Below, in pieces: positions 45,957 to 55,497 of a DNA stretch of 64,000 bases. The notes under the pieces are model-generated. The model searched no databases. It was not told the DNA's origin and saw only the letters and a program-made list of their open reading frames with translations. Made by a program: the position numbers and the translations under genes. Every line of letters begins with the position of its first letter. The first letter of the stretch is position 1. Origin of the DNA: Photobacterium proteolyticum (GTDB lineage Bacteria; Pseudomonadota; Gammaproteobacteria; Enterobacterales; Vibrionaceae); NCBI RefSeq assembly GCF_001939735.1, contig NZ_MJIL01000076.1:81179-145178 (forward strand). Direction: 5' to 3'.

Positions 45957-47810
45957 ATGAAAGTGGTACTCAAAGGAATTGGAAAACTATTCCGAGCTAT
46001 CTGGAAACTGATCAGTTTCACCCGGCAGCTGATACTTAATCTGATTTTTTTATTTGTTATCGGCCTGCTTTTCTTCGCATTTAACCAGAGCGGAGAGCAA
46101 CCGGCACTACCCAAAGAAGCCGCATTGGTGCTGGATTTATCTGGCCCGATCGTCGAACAGCGCACCTACATTAACCCGATTGACCAATTGGCCAGCAATG
46201 CCCTGGGCCAGGCGCCCGTACAAGAAAATGTACTCTTCGATATTGTTGATACTATCCGCGCCGCTTCAACAGATAACCGCATCACGGGCCTGGTATTGAA
46301 CCTGAAAGGAATGGCCGAGACCAACCTGACCAAGCTACGCTACATTGCCAAGGCCGTCGAGGAATTCAAGCAAGCGGGCAAACCTGTCTATGCGGTAGGT
46401 GACAACTACAAACAGAGCCAGTACTACCTCTCTAGCTATGCAGACAAAATCTTCATGTCACCAGATGGCGGCGTGTTACTGACAGGCTACGGCAGCTATA
46501 CCCTGTACTACAAAAGCCTGCTCGAAAAGCTCGATGTCAACACCCATGTATTTAGGGTCGGCACCTATAAATCTTTCGTTGAACCCTATACCCGAAACGG
46601 TATGTCAGCACAGGCACGCGAAGCCAATACTGTATGGCTAAACCAGCTATGGGGCGCGTACACGGCGGATGTTGCCAAGAATCGCCACATCGACGCTGCT
46701 GCCCTGACGCCGGAACTTGGCCAGTTCGTCAAGCAGCTCAAGGCGGTAAACGGTGATTTTGCCAAACTGAGCATGGAAATGGGACTGGTTGACGAGCTCA
46801 CCAACCGCCCGCAGCTAAACCAAAAAATGATTGAACAGTTTGGCAGTGACGGTGAAAACAGCTTTAACCAGATCAGTTACTACGATTACCAGCCAACGCT
46901 GTTCAATAACGATCTGCCAAGTCCGAACCAAGTTGCCGTCGTTGTAGCCAGCGGGGCAATTGTGGACGGACAACAGCGTCAAGGCACTGTCGGCGGCGAC
47001 TCGACAGCGGCTCTGCTGCGCGAAGCTCGCCTTGATGACGAAGTCAAAGCCGTTATTCTGCGCGTCGACAGCCCTGGCGGCAGCGCCTTTGCCTCCGAGG
47101 TGATCCGCAGCGAAGTCGATGCCCTGAAACTGGCCGGAAAACCAGTTGTTGTTTCAATGTCCAGCCTGGCCGCTTCCGGGGGCTACTGGATTTCATCCAG
47201 TGCCGACAAGATCCTGGCCCAGCCAACGACGATCACCGGCTCTATCGGGATCTTTGCCATCCTGACAACCTTCGAGAAGGGACTGGAAAAGATGGGCGTA
47301 TATAGCGACGGAGTCGGTACCACACCATTCTCTGGTGTCGGTGTGACCCGTGAGCTGCCAGAGGGCGTAGCCGAAGTCTTCCAGCTCGGCGTCGAGCATG
47401 GCTACCAGCGCTTTATCGGCCTTGTCAGCCAGTATCGCAATATGTCACTGGCACAGGCCGACAAGATTGCCCAGGGACGAGTTTGGACCGGTCACGACGC
47501 CCTAGAGCTCGGGTTGGTTGATCAACTGGGTGATTTTGATGACGCTATCGCCGCTGCTGTTGAGCTTGCCAAGCTAGACAGCTACGAACTTCGCTGGATG
47601 GAAGAGCCACTCAGCCCGGCCGAGTTGCTGTTGCAGGAGTTTGCCTCCGAGGCAAGCACCAAACTGGCGACCATGGTATTTGGCCAGGTGCCTGCGGCGC
47701 TCCGGCCTGTTACGCAACAAGTTGTAACAGACTTCACAACGCTAAGTAACTTTAACGATCCAAAAGGACAATATGCTTTCTGCCTGAACTGCAGCAATAT
47801 TGAAAAGTGA
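45957..47810 (+). CDS. sppA: Signal peptide peptidase SppA (protease IV), 67 kDa type
   Basis: A 617-residue inner-membrane serine protease that degrades cleaved signal peptides. One N-terminal membrane anchor (about 25-45) is followed by two tandem SppA domains. The catalytic Lys lies in the first (GTYKSFVEPYTR) and the Ser in the second (SLAASGGYWIS), as in E. coli SppA (618 aa). AGGAA precedes the ATG. sppA-ansA order is shared with E. coli. Confidence 0.96.
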   Translation: MKVVLKGIGKLFRAIWKLISFTRQLILNLIFLFVIGLLFFAFNQSGEQPALPKEAALVLDLSGPIVEQRTYINPIDQLASNALGQAPVQENVLFDIVDTIRAASTDNRITGLVLNLKGMAETNLTKLRYIAKAVEEFKQAGKPVYAVGDNYKQSQYYLSSYADKIFMSPDGGVLLTGYGSYTLYYKSLLEKLDVNTHVFRVGTYKSFVEPYTRNGMSAQAREANTVWLNQLWGAYTADVAKNRHIDAAALTPELGQFVKQLKAVNGDFAKLSMEMGLVDELTNRPQLNQKMIEQFGSDGENSFNQISYYDYQPTLFNNDLPSPNQVAVVVASGAIVDGQQRQGTVGGDSTAALLREARLDDEVKAVILRVDSPGGSAFASEVIRSEVDALKLAGKPVVVSMSSLAASGGYWISSSADKILAQPTTITGSIGIFAILTTFEKGLEKMGVYSDGVGTTPFSGVGVTRELPEGVAEVFQLGVEHGYQRFIGLVSQYRNMSLAQADKIAQGRVWTGHDALELGLVDQLGDFDDAIAAAVELAKLDSYELRWMEEPLSPAELLLQEFASEASTKLATMVFGQVPAALRPVTQQVVTDFTTLSNFNDPKGQYAFCLNCSNIEK

Positions 47811-47814
47811 GATC

Positions 47815-47840
47815 AGCCCGGCACATGCCGGGCTTTTTTT
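47815..47840 (+). terminator. Rho-independent terminator after sppA
   Basis: AGCCCGGC and GCCGGGCT form an eight-base-pair stem around ACAT, followed by six or more T. Confidence 0.9.
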
Positions 47841-47894
47841 ACTGTGCGTTAACCGTATAATGCGGCCACCAACCCGAAATGTCTGTACCCGATT

Positions 47895-48905
47895 ATGGAA
47901 AGAAAACATATTTACATTGCTTACACCGGCGGCACCATTGGTATGCAGAAGTCAGACCATGGATACATCCCTGTTGCGGGCTTTATGCAGAAGCAGCTGG
48001 AAAGCATGCCTGAATTCCATCGTCCAGAAATGCCGAGGTTTACGATTCACGAGTACGAGCCTCTTATCGACTCATCAGATATGACGCCAGCGGACTGGCA
48101 GCGCATTGCAGATGATATCAAGGCAAACTACGACAAATATGACGGTTTTGTCATTCTTCATGGTACGGACACCATGGCATATACCGCCTCGGCACTGTCG
48201 TTTATGTTTGAAAATCTGGACAAGCCTGTCATTGTTACCGGCTCTCAAATTCCACTGGCCGAACTGCGTTCCGATGGCCAGAGCAACTTGCTGAATTCTC
48301 TTCACATCGCGGCGAACTACCCGATCAATGAAGTCACTGTTTTCTTCAACAATAAGTTGATCCGTGGTAACCGCAGTACCAAGGCCCATGCTGACGGCTT
48401 TGGTGCCTTTATTTCGCCGAACCTGCCACCACTGTTGGAAGCCGGTATCAATATTCAGCTCAATAATGTCGAGCTAAGTAAGCAGCCTGAAGGCAAGTTT
48501 AAAGTACATGCGATCACACCACAGCCAATTGGCGTGATCACCATGTACCCGGGGATCTCTCCGGAAGTTATCCGTAATACCTTACGTCAGCCGGTCAATG
48601 CCATGATTCTGCTAACGTTTGGTGTGGGTAATGCGCCACAAAACCCAGACCTTCTTGCCCAGTTGAAGGAAGCAACCGAACGCGGTGTCATTGTGATGAA
48701 CCTGACACAGTGCCTATCCGGAAAAGTGAACATGGGTGGCTATGCCACGGGATGTGCCTTGGCTGATGCCGGCGTACTCAGTGGTTATGACATGACCCCT
48801 GAAGCAACTCTTGCCAAGCTACATTACCTGCTCAGTCAGGATCTACCGATAGAAACAGTACGTAGTATGATGCAGCAAGATTTACGTGGTGAGCTGACGC
48901 ACTAA
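47895..48905 (+). CDS. ansA: L-asparaginase I (cytoplasmic)
   Basis: A 336-residue enzyme hydrolysing asparagine to aspartate and ammonia, similar to E. coli AnsA (338). Catalytic motifs are AYTGGTIGM (first Thr) and HGTDTMAYTAS (Thr-Asp pair), with the Lys in RSTKAHADGF. There is no signal peptide, which separates it from the periplasmic AnsB type. It has its own terminators on both sides. Confidence 0.96.
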   Translation: MERKHIYIAYTGGTIGMQKSDHGYIPVAGFMQKQLESMPEFHRPEMPRFTIHEYEPLIDSSDMTPADWQRIADDIKANYDKYDGFVILHGTDTMAYTASALSFMFENLDKPVIVTGSQIPLAELRSDGQSNLLNSLHIAANYPINEVTVFFNNKLIRGNRSTKAHADGFGAFISPNLPPLLEAGINIQLNNVELSKQPEGKFKVHAITPQPIGVITMYPGISPEVIRNTLRQPVNAMILLTFGVGNAPQNPDLLAQLKEATERGVIVMNLTQCLSGKVNMGGYATGCALADAGVLSGYDMTPEATLAKLHYLLSQDLPIETVRSMMQQDLRGELTH

Positions 48906-48942
48906 CTGTTCGTCTCGCCAAACAACTATTGTTACCGACTAC

Positions 48943-48970
48943 AGCCCTGGCCTTTGACCAGGGCTTTTTT
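48943..48970 (+). terminator. Rho-independent terminator after ansA
   Basis: AGCCCTGG and CCAGGGCT around CCTTTGA, followed by a T run. Confidence 0.9.
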
Positions 48971-48990
48971 CATCAGGCAAGCTTGTACGA

Positions 48991-49263
48991 CTACACTTCA
49001 GTGAACCCGTTAGGTTCACCTTTGGTAGGAATCTCCTTCAAACCGTGTGGGCCTTTGTCAGCAATATTTGCAGGCAGCTCACCGGCTAGCTCATACACCA
49101 GCAAACTTGCCTTTGCCAGATCATCACAGGGAGCCAGCTCGACCTGGCTGCAATCGACACCGGCCAGCTGCTCGTAAAGCACTTCCAGCGCCGCATCGGC
49201 AGGCGATGATGCATCTGCCGCTCCCTGAAACTCTCCCATTCCGCAAAATACCGCATACCTCAT
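48991..49263 (-). CDS. Conserved-looking small protein, unknown
   Basis: A 90-residue acidic protein with an excellent AGGAGG ribosome site before the ATG. It has three Cys and Ala/Glu-rich helices; no signal peptide or membrane segment. I do not recognise a family. It converges on ansA and is transcribed alone. Confidence 0.65.
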   Translation of the reverse strand: MRYAVFCGMGEFQGAADASSPADAALEVLYEQLAGVDCSQVELAPCDDLAKASLLVYELAGELPANIADKGPHGLKEIPTKGEPNGFTEV

Positions 49264-49448
49264 GGCTTCCTCCTGAATCGTGACACGATACAGTTTGGTT
49301 TAAATGTAGTTCTCACATCGCAGACATCAAGCGGTCCCTCAGCCAGAACACCTCCTAATACTTTATCTCGGCTACACTTTATAACAATTACGTCTATTCA
49401 CCTGTTCATGTCTGTAGCACTACAGGCCAATTAGCCCGAGACAATACT

Positions 49449-50120
49449 ATGATTCTACACGGTGCCTCCATTTCTCCGTTTGTCAGAAAAATCATGCTCG
49501 CGCTTTCCTACAAAGGGATTGCCTATGATCTGCAGCCTCTTAACCCCTATCTAGAAAAAGAACTGGCTCAGAAGCGCCACCCGATGGGCAAGGTGCCGGT
49601 CCTCGAGCATGACGGCAGCAACATCATGGACTCGACGGTCATCGCCCACTACCTTGATGATATTTTCCCGGTCCCTCCCCTCTATCCCGGCTCGGCGGCG
49701 GCGCGCGCCCAGGTACGCTGGCTGGAAGAATATGCCGATACCCGACTCACATCACTCATCGGCGGGGTACTTTTCTACCAAAAAATCATGCGCGGAAAAA
49801 TGCTGAACAAAGATGTGGACCAACAGGCCATCAAGCAATGCCTTGAGCACCACCTGCCACAGGTCCTGGATTACGTAGAAGAGCAGCTGCCAGTTGAAGG
49901 GTATGTCGCCGGACACTTTTCGATGGCTGAAATCAGTTTATGGAGTGTATTTCGCAGTGGCTGGATGGCCGGGCTAAGACTAACCCACTACCCGAAATTG
50001 CAGGCCTATCTTGCCAATATTGAACAGGAACCCTGGATAGCGAATTTAATCAGCGAAGAAGATCATGAGCTCAGCGGTTTTTATTGTGAACCCATGATCT
50101 TTGACAACCATGTCGGTTAG
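49449..50120 (+). CDS. Glutathione S-transferase family protein
   Basis: A 223-residue soluble protein with an N-terminal thioredoxin-fold domain (ILHGASISPFVRKIMLAL, with the Ser-Pro-Phe-Val-Arg active-region motif) and the helical C-terminal domain. The KVPVLEHDG and DSTVIAHYL segments form the glutathione site. It is similar in layout to SspA-like and general GST proteins. Substrate unknown. Confidence 0.88.
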   Translation: MILHGASISPFVRKIMLALSYKGIAYDLQPLNPYLEKELAQKRHPMGKVPVLEHDGSNIMDSTVIAHYLDDIFPVPPLYPGSAAARAQVRWLEEYADTRLTSLIGGVLFYQKIMRGKMLNKDVDQQAIKQCLEHHLPQVLDYVEEQLPVEGYVAGHFSMAEISLWSVFRSGWMAGLRLTHYPKLQAYLANIEQEPWIANLISEEDHELSGFYCEPMIFDNHVG

Positions 50121-50149
50121 CCCAAGGAAATATTATTAGTTGTCGTTAC

Positions 50150-50437
50150 TCAGAGTTGACTGTGGTCGAAGCGAGCGATATCGTCAGGCTCCGGCACCCC
50201 GAAATCGCGTTTCAGCTCTGCTTTCGACTTAAATTTGATTTCTCCCCCGGCCTCAACTGACATATGCTCGGCATCGGTATTATGGCGGGACTGATAAATC
50301 ATCACGGCTTGCATCGCCGAGTCGCGCTGCTCCTGGGTGAGCGGCGTACCATCGGGCCACTTACCAATCTCTACTGCCGTGGTGATGCGCTGATACACTT
50401 CCGGGGTCATCACTTTTAATAGTTGTTCTAGTTCCAT
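50150..50437 (-). CDS. yeaC: YeaC family protein (DUF1315)
   Basis: A 95-residue protein of unknown function, similar to E. coli YeaC (90 aa). Family features are MTPEVYQRITTAVEIGKWPDG near the N-terminus and the C-terminal ARFDHSQL. AGGAAG about seven bases upstream sets ATG 50437. yeaC lies near msrB and gapA in E. coli too, supporting orthology. Confidence 0.9.
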   Translation of the reverse strand: MELEQLLKVMTPEVYQRITTAVEIGKWPDGTPLTQEQRDSAMQAVMIYQSRHNTDAEHMSVEAGGEIKFKSKAELKRDFGVPEPDDIARFDHSQL

Positions 50438-50677
50438 ATGCAGGCTTCCTATCTGATGGTGCGTTGGCTCCATCTTTATAATTCTAATCAAGTATCGAGC
50501 TGGGAGTAATACCAATTACATCCCAAAGCGCCAACTACCGGTCAGTTTTTTTGCTCCTCAGATCACAATGCGAAAAAAATCTGAGCCTTTGGCTTTTTTT
50601 CAATATACATCGGTTAAGATAACACCATAGTCAGTCGCTAAATTCTATTAGACACTCAAAGTAATCTATTACCCAAT

Positions 50678-51505
50678 ATGAGCATTGCCCGTAGATCAAC
50701 AACATTAGTAAAACTATCGCTGGCAGCAGTAAGCCTAACGCTGCTTAGCGGCTGCTTTGAACGCCACCGTTCAACAGAAAGCCTATGCGAAAAGTATCCG
50801 GAGATCTGCGAGAGCACTAACCTGAATGATGGTCAGTGCCGCCTTCAGCGCACCAACCTAATTTGGCAACGCTATGATGTGCAGAAAAACCCTGTCGCCG
50901 AAGAGAAATTTAAAGAGCTTAAATTCACCTACGATTACCAAAAGTGCCTGGAATACGCTGCTCGAATCGAGCCGACAGAACTGAAAGAGCGCAAAACCCT
51001 GCGAACAAGAGCCCTCATTAATAGCTATAAGTCGATTGCAAGGTTGTCCGAGGAACTCGCAAAGTCCGATGATCCTGAAATTATCTATTACCGCTGGAGC
51101 CAGGGCGAAAAAGGGGCATTACGTCAGTTTTTGCAGCTTGAAGGCACCCCAGCTCTTGAAACACCCGAGCTACAGCTTGCACTGGCAACCTATTACACCG
51201 ACAAAGACAAAGCAAAGACAATCCAGCTGCTTAAGCATGCCCTGGAGCTATATGAGCGCGGACAGATTATTAAACCAGAAATCATCCAGTCTCTGGCAAC
51301 GTTGTCCCATCAGACAGAATCGATCACCAACGCCTACCTGTGGGCAAGAGTCGGCACCGAACTCGGGGCTTCCGTCGTCAGCCAGGAGAAGCTAATCAGC
51401 TTTTACCCAATGCCTGACGACGAGCGACAAGCAATAGATCTTCAAGCTCAGAAGATATCGAAGGCGCTGGAGAAAGGAAACTTCAGAGCCAGCATGGCCA
51501 ATTAA
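50678..51505 (+). CDS. DUF2989 family lipoprotein
   Basis: A 275-residue lipoprotein with lipobox LLSGC (about 22-26). The mature part has several Cys near the N-terminus and then helical, TPR-like repeats (from about 90). The family is common in Vibrionaceae and Shewanellaceae and of unknown function. It sits between yeaC and msrB. Confidence 0.82.
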   Translation: MSIARRSTTLVKLSLAAVSLTLLSGCFERHRSTESLCEKYPEICESTNLNDGQCRLQRTNLIWQRYDVQKNPVAEEKFKELKFTYDYQKCLEYAARIEPTELKERKTLRTRALINSYKSIARLSEELAKSDDPEIIYYRWSQGEKGALRQFLQLEGTPALETPELQLALATYYTDKDKAKTIQLLKHALELYERGQIIKPEIIQSLATLSHQTESITNAYLWARVGTELGASVVSQEKLISFYPMPDDERQAIDLQAQKISKALEKGNFRASMAN

Positions 51506-51552
51506 GTCTGCTGACTGATGTCTAAAGCCTCTCTCGCTGGGGGGATAAATGC

Positions 51553-51575
51553 AAAAGGGCCCAACGAGCCCTTTT
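51553..51575. terminator. Bidirectional terminator between the DUF2989 gene and msrB
   Basis: AAAAGGGC and GCCCTTTT around CCAACGA; the A and T flanks serve both converging genes. Confidence 0.8.
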
Positions 51576-51595
51576 TCAAACAATCAAATCTGTAA

Positions 51596-51997
51596 TTACT
51601 TTTCAACCGTAGCGTTTGGCTGAAAGGCCAGTGACACTGAGTTGACACAATATCGTTCACCCGTTGTTTTCGGTCCATCAGGAAAAACATGCCCTAAATG
51701 ACTGTCACAATAGGCGCAGCGGATCTCGATGCGCTGCATGCCATGGCTGTTGTCTTTCAAATAACGAATTGCATCAGTACTGATCGGTGCATCGAAACTT
51801 GGCCATCCGCATCCTGAGTCATATTTGTTCCCTGATTGAAACAAGGGCTTGTTACAGCAAGTACAGTGGTATATCCCCGTATCGCGGTTATGAAGCAAGG
51901 TTCCAGAAAATGGACGCTCGGTTCCTCGTTCACGGCAAATATGATATTGCTCCGCCGTTAAATTATCGCGCCAATAAGCATCTGATTTATCTGACAT
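51596..51997 (-). CDS. msrB: Peptide methionine-R-sulfoxide reductase
   Basis: A 133-residue repair enzyme reducing methionine-R-sulfoxide in proteins with thioredoxin. Structural zinc is bound by Cys45, Cys48, Cys94 and Cys97. The catalytic Cys is Cys117 in GERYCVNS, and Cys63 in SGCGWPS is the probable resolving residue. Length matches E. coli MsrB (137). It is divergent from gapA, as in E. coli. Confidence 0.97.
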   Translation of the reverse strand: MSDKSDAYWRDNLTAEQYHICRERGTERPFSGTLLHNRDTGIYHCTCCNKPLFQSGNKYDSGCGWPSFDAPISTDAIRYLKDNSHGMQRIEIRCAYCDSHLGHVFPDGPKTTGERYCVNSVSLAFQPNATVEK

Positions 51998-53341
<1,344 letters not shown>

Positions 53342-53364
53342 TGTAAGCTTTTAGCAAGAATGAC

Positions 53365-53392
53365 AAAAGGCGGCTTAATAGCCGCCTTTTTT
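53365..53392 (+). terminator. Rho-independent terminator of gapA
   Basis: AAAAGGCGGCT-TAAT-AGCCGCCTTTT followed by further T. Confidence 0.92.
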
Positions 53393-53596
53393 GTATGCTG
53401 AGTTCAGAGCACCTCTATTCAACAAACACAGCAATGACAAAAAAGTACCTACATATTTAACAAATTTATTTTAATTTTTACTGATATTTTTTAAATAAAA
53501 TTAAGTCCCTATTTCATTGGTATTTCCTTTCATCTCGTCGAGATGCCAATCAAATAAGCATTGACCCGATTACAACCTGTGAGGAATGAAGATCTT

Positions 53597-54472
53597 ATGG
53601 ATTTACGTAACCTTCCGACAATTTCAGCACTATCTGACGCAGTCACGATCTGTGAGTTCCAGGGCATCAAAATTGTACGTGTAATTCACCAGCTGGCCGA
53701 GGCCGGTATTTCCCTCCACGGCGGCCACCTGATTTGGTACAAGCCTGCAGGAGAGAAAGACGTCATCTGGCTTAGCGAAAAGGCTGAATTCGATACGGCA
53801 AAAGCCATCCGCGGTGGTGTACCTGTCTGCTGGCCTTGGTTCGGTAAAGTAGCGACACCTTCTCACGGCTTTGCACGTAATAGCCAGTGGACGCTAAATC
53901 AGCACCGTGAAAATGAACAGGGTGTGATTGTGTCACTGACACTGGAAGACACCGAGGCGACCCGCGCTATCTGGCCTAATAAATTCCACAATGAGATTAC
54001 CTTTGAAATTGGTCGCGAACTGACAGTCAGCCTGACCTCGACCAATACCGATAAGCATTCCTGGTCATTCACCGGTGCGCTGCACACCTACTTTAACGTG
54101 GCTGCTATCGGCGACATCGCTGTAACGGGCATGGGTGAAGCTTACCTAGATAGCACCAAAGGCAACGAAGCCTGTACTGGCGGCAATACGCTGACATTCA
54201 ACGCTGAAACAGATCGCGTTTATACCTCGCCAGCTAATCCGGTTGTCATTGATGACAAGGCCCATCAGAGACAACTTCTGGTTACTAACCAGGGCCATGA
54301 TGCTGCAGTTATCTGGAATCCATGGCAGGCACTATCTGTCAGCATGGGGGATATGGCAGACAACAGCTTTGAGACAATGGTCTGTGTCGAATCCGCCATC
54401 CACGAGCAAGCCATCGAATTGGCACCGGGTGAATCCCACACGCTCAGCACGCAGATAACAGTGCAGAAGTAA
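53597..54472 (+). CDS. yeaD: Glucose-6-phosphate 1-epimerase-like protein (YeaD)
   Basis: A 291-residue aldose-1-epimerase-fold protein interconverting anomers of hexose 6-phosphate. Family segments GGVPVCWPWFG and TGALHTYFNV (with the active-site His) are visible. Length matches E. coli YeaD (294). ATG 53597 is favoured because it gives the usual N-terminus; an upstream in-frame start at 53561 exists. The gapA-yeaD order is shared with E. coli. Confidence 0.93.
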   Translation: MDLRNLPTISALSDAVTICEFQGIKIVRVIHQLAEAGISLHGGHLIWYKPAGEKDVIWLSEKAEFDTAKAIRGGVPVCWPWFGKVATPSHGFARNSQWTLNQHRENEQGVIVSLTLEDTEATRAIWPNKFHNEITFEIGRELTVSLTSTNTDKHSWSFTGALHTYFNVAAIGDIAVTGMGEAYLDSTKGNEACTGGNTLTFNAETDRVYTSPANPVVIDDKAHQRQLLVTNQGHDAAVIWNPWQALSVSMGDMADNSFETMVCVESAIHEQAIELAPGESHTLSTQITVQK

Positions 54473-54489
54473 TAGCAGTCACTGCTTTC

Positions 54490-54512
54490 AATGCCGCCAT
54501 CTCGGCGGCATT
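54490..54512 (+). terminator. Hairpin terminator after yeaD
   Basis: AATGCCGCC and GGCGGCATT form a perfect nine-base-pair stem around ATCTC, 18 bases after the stop; the T tract is weak. Confidence 0.7.
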
Positions 54513-54545
54513 GCCTTAATTAGCAACATTCACTGAGCCTCGTCC

Positions 54546-54926
54546 CTAGGCAAGCATATGCGTGTTTGTTTCAATGAGTACCCAGCCATTGCCATCCGGA
54601 TCGGCAAACGTCGCAAACCGCCCGCCAATAATGGTGACAATCTCAGAAAGGGGCACTCCCCTGCCCGTCAGTTCGCTGTGCGTGGTGTGGATATCATCCG
54701 TTTGCACAACCAGCCCCTGAACAGATCCTGCCTTCATGCCGCCAAATGGTATGACTAGACTGATTGTCGTCTCAGCCCCTTTCGGTGCCAGCTGGATCCA
54801 GCGCTTATGGTTATCGGCGTGATGATCGCGTATCAGCTCAAACCCTAAGGCATCACGATAAAAGAGCAAGGCCTGACTCTGGTCTGAGACCGGAATCGAA
54901 ACTGTATCAACACGTGAAATCCCCAT
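54546..54926 (-). CDS. VOC (glyoxalase/bleomycin resistance fold) family protein
   Basis: A 126-residue single-domain vicinal-oxygen-chelate protein. Typical features are SIPVSDQSQALLFYRDALGF at the start and FADPDGNGWVLIE at the end, the latter supplying a metal-ligand Glu. Such proteins act as dimers on diverse substrates; the activity here cannot be told. GGGGGAG eight bases upstream supports the ATG. It converges on yeaD. Confidence 0.85.
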   Translation of the reverse strand: MGISRVDTVSIPVSDQSQALLFYRDALGFELIRDHHADNHKRWIQLAPKGAETTISLVIPFGGMKAGSVQGLVVQTDDIHTTHSELTGRGVPLSEIVTIIGGRFATFADPDGNGWVLIETNTHMLA

Positions 54927-55497
54927 AAATCAAGCTCCCCCGTTCCACAAATTACTTCTCTAGCATATGTCAGGGGGATCGATTTCGCCCTCCAAAAAAG
55001 CCGTTATCGCAAATATTTGACAGCTTGGATGCGGGCTACTTTCACTACGATCTTCAAATTTTGTTCTGAAAAAGGAAAACAATTCGTCACAAACTCACTT
55101 TGAACAAAAAAACCACATCAAGCTAAACAAAGCACTTTATGGCACATTTTTGCACAATGAAAAGCTTTACATTTAGGCGGTAAAACCAGTAATGAAACAA
55201 TATCCCTGATTTGCGACTCAACTTTCCCGCAGCGACCGAGATCACAATATCGCAACAAAATCGACGCTATTTTTTAAACAAATCCGCTTGCGATTCCCAA
55301 TTTATAGGAGGATAGTAAGAATATGTTCAAAAAACATTCAGTTCGTTAGGCAAGGACAAAAGGGAAATTTAGTTTATAAACCAACAACTCAGTGAAGCAA
55401 TTTGATCAGTTAGGTCTAGTCTTAAGATATGAGGGATGTGAAAGTTAATTGTTTTCGTCCTTTCTAATTGATTGAAGAACGATTCAGGGGGCATACC
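54927..55497. other. Long intergenic leader region upstream of yeaG
   Basis: About 570 bases. An eight-codon frame (55323-55349, MFKKHSVR) follows a strong AGGAGG (55306-55311), which could be a leader peptide. TGGCAC...TTGCA at 55140-55154 resembles a sigma-54 promoter, but GG and GC are nine, not ten, bases apart. yeaGH in E. coli is under sigma-S and NtrC/sigma-54 control, so a long regulated leader is plausible. No RNA gene is recognised. Confidence 0.45.

Noticed and set aside
55140..55154. Sigma-54 promoter upstream of yeaG
   Set aside because: TGGCAC and TTGCA are present, but GG and GC are nine bases apart rather than the required ten.
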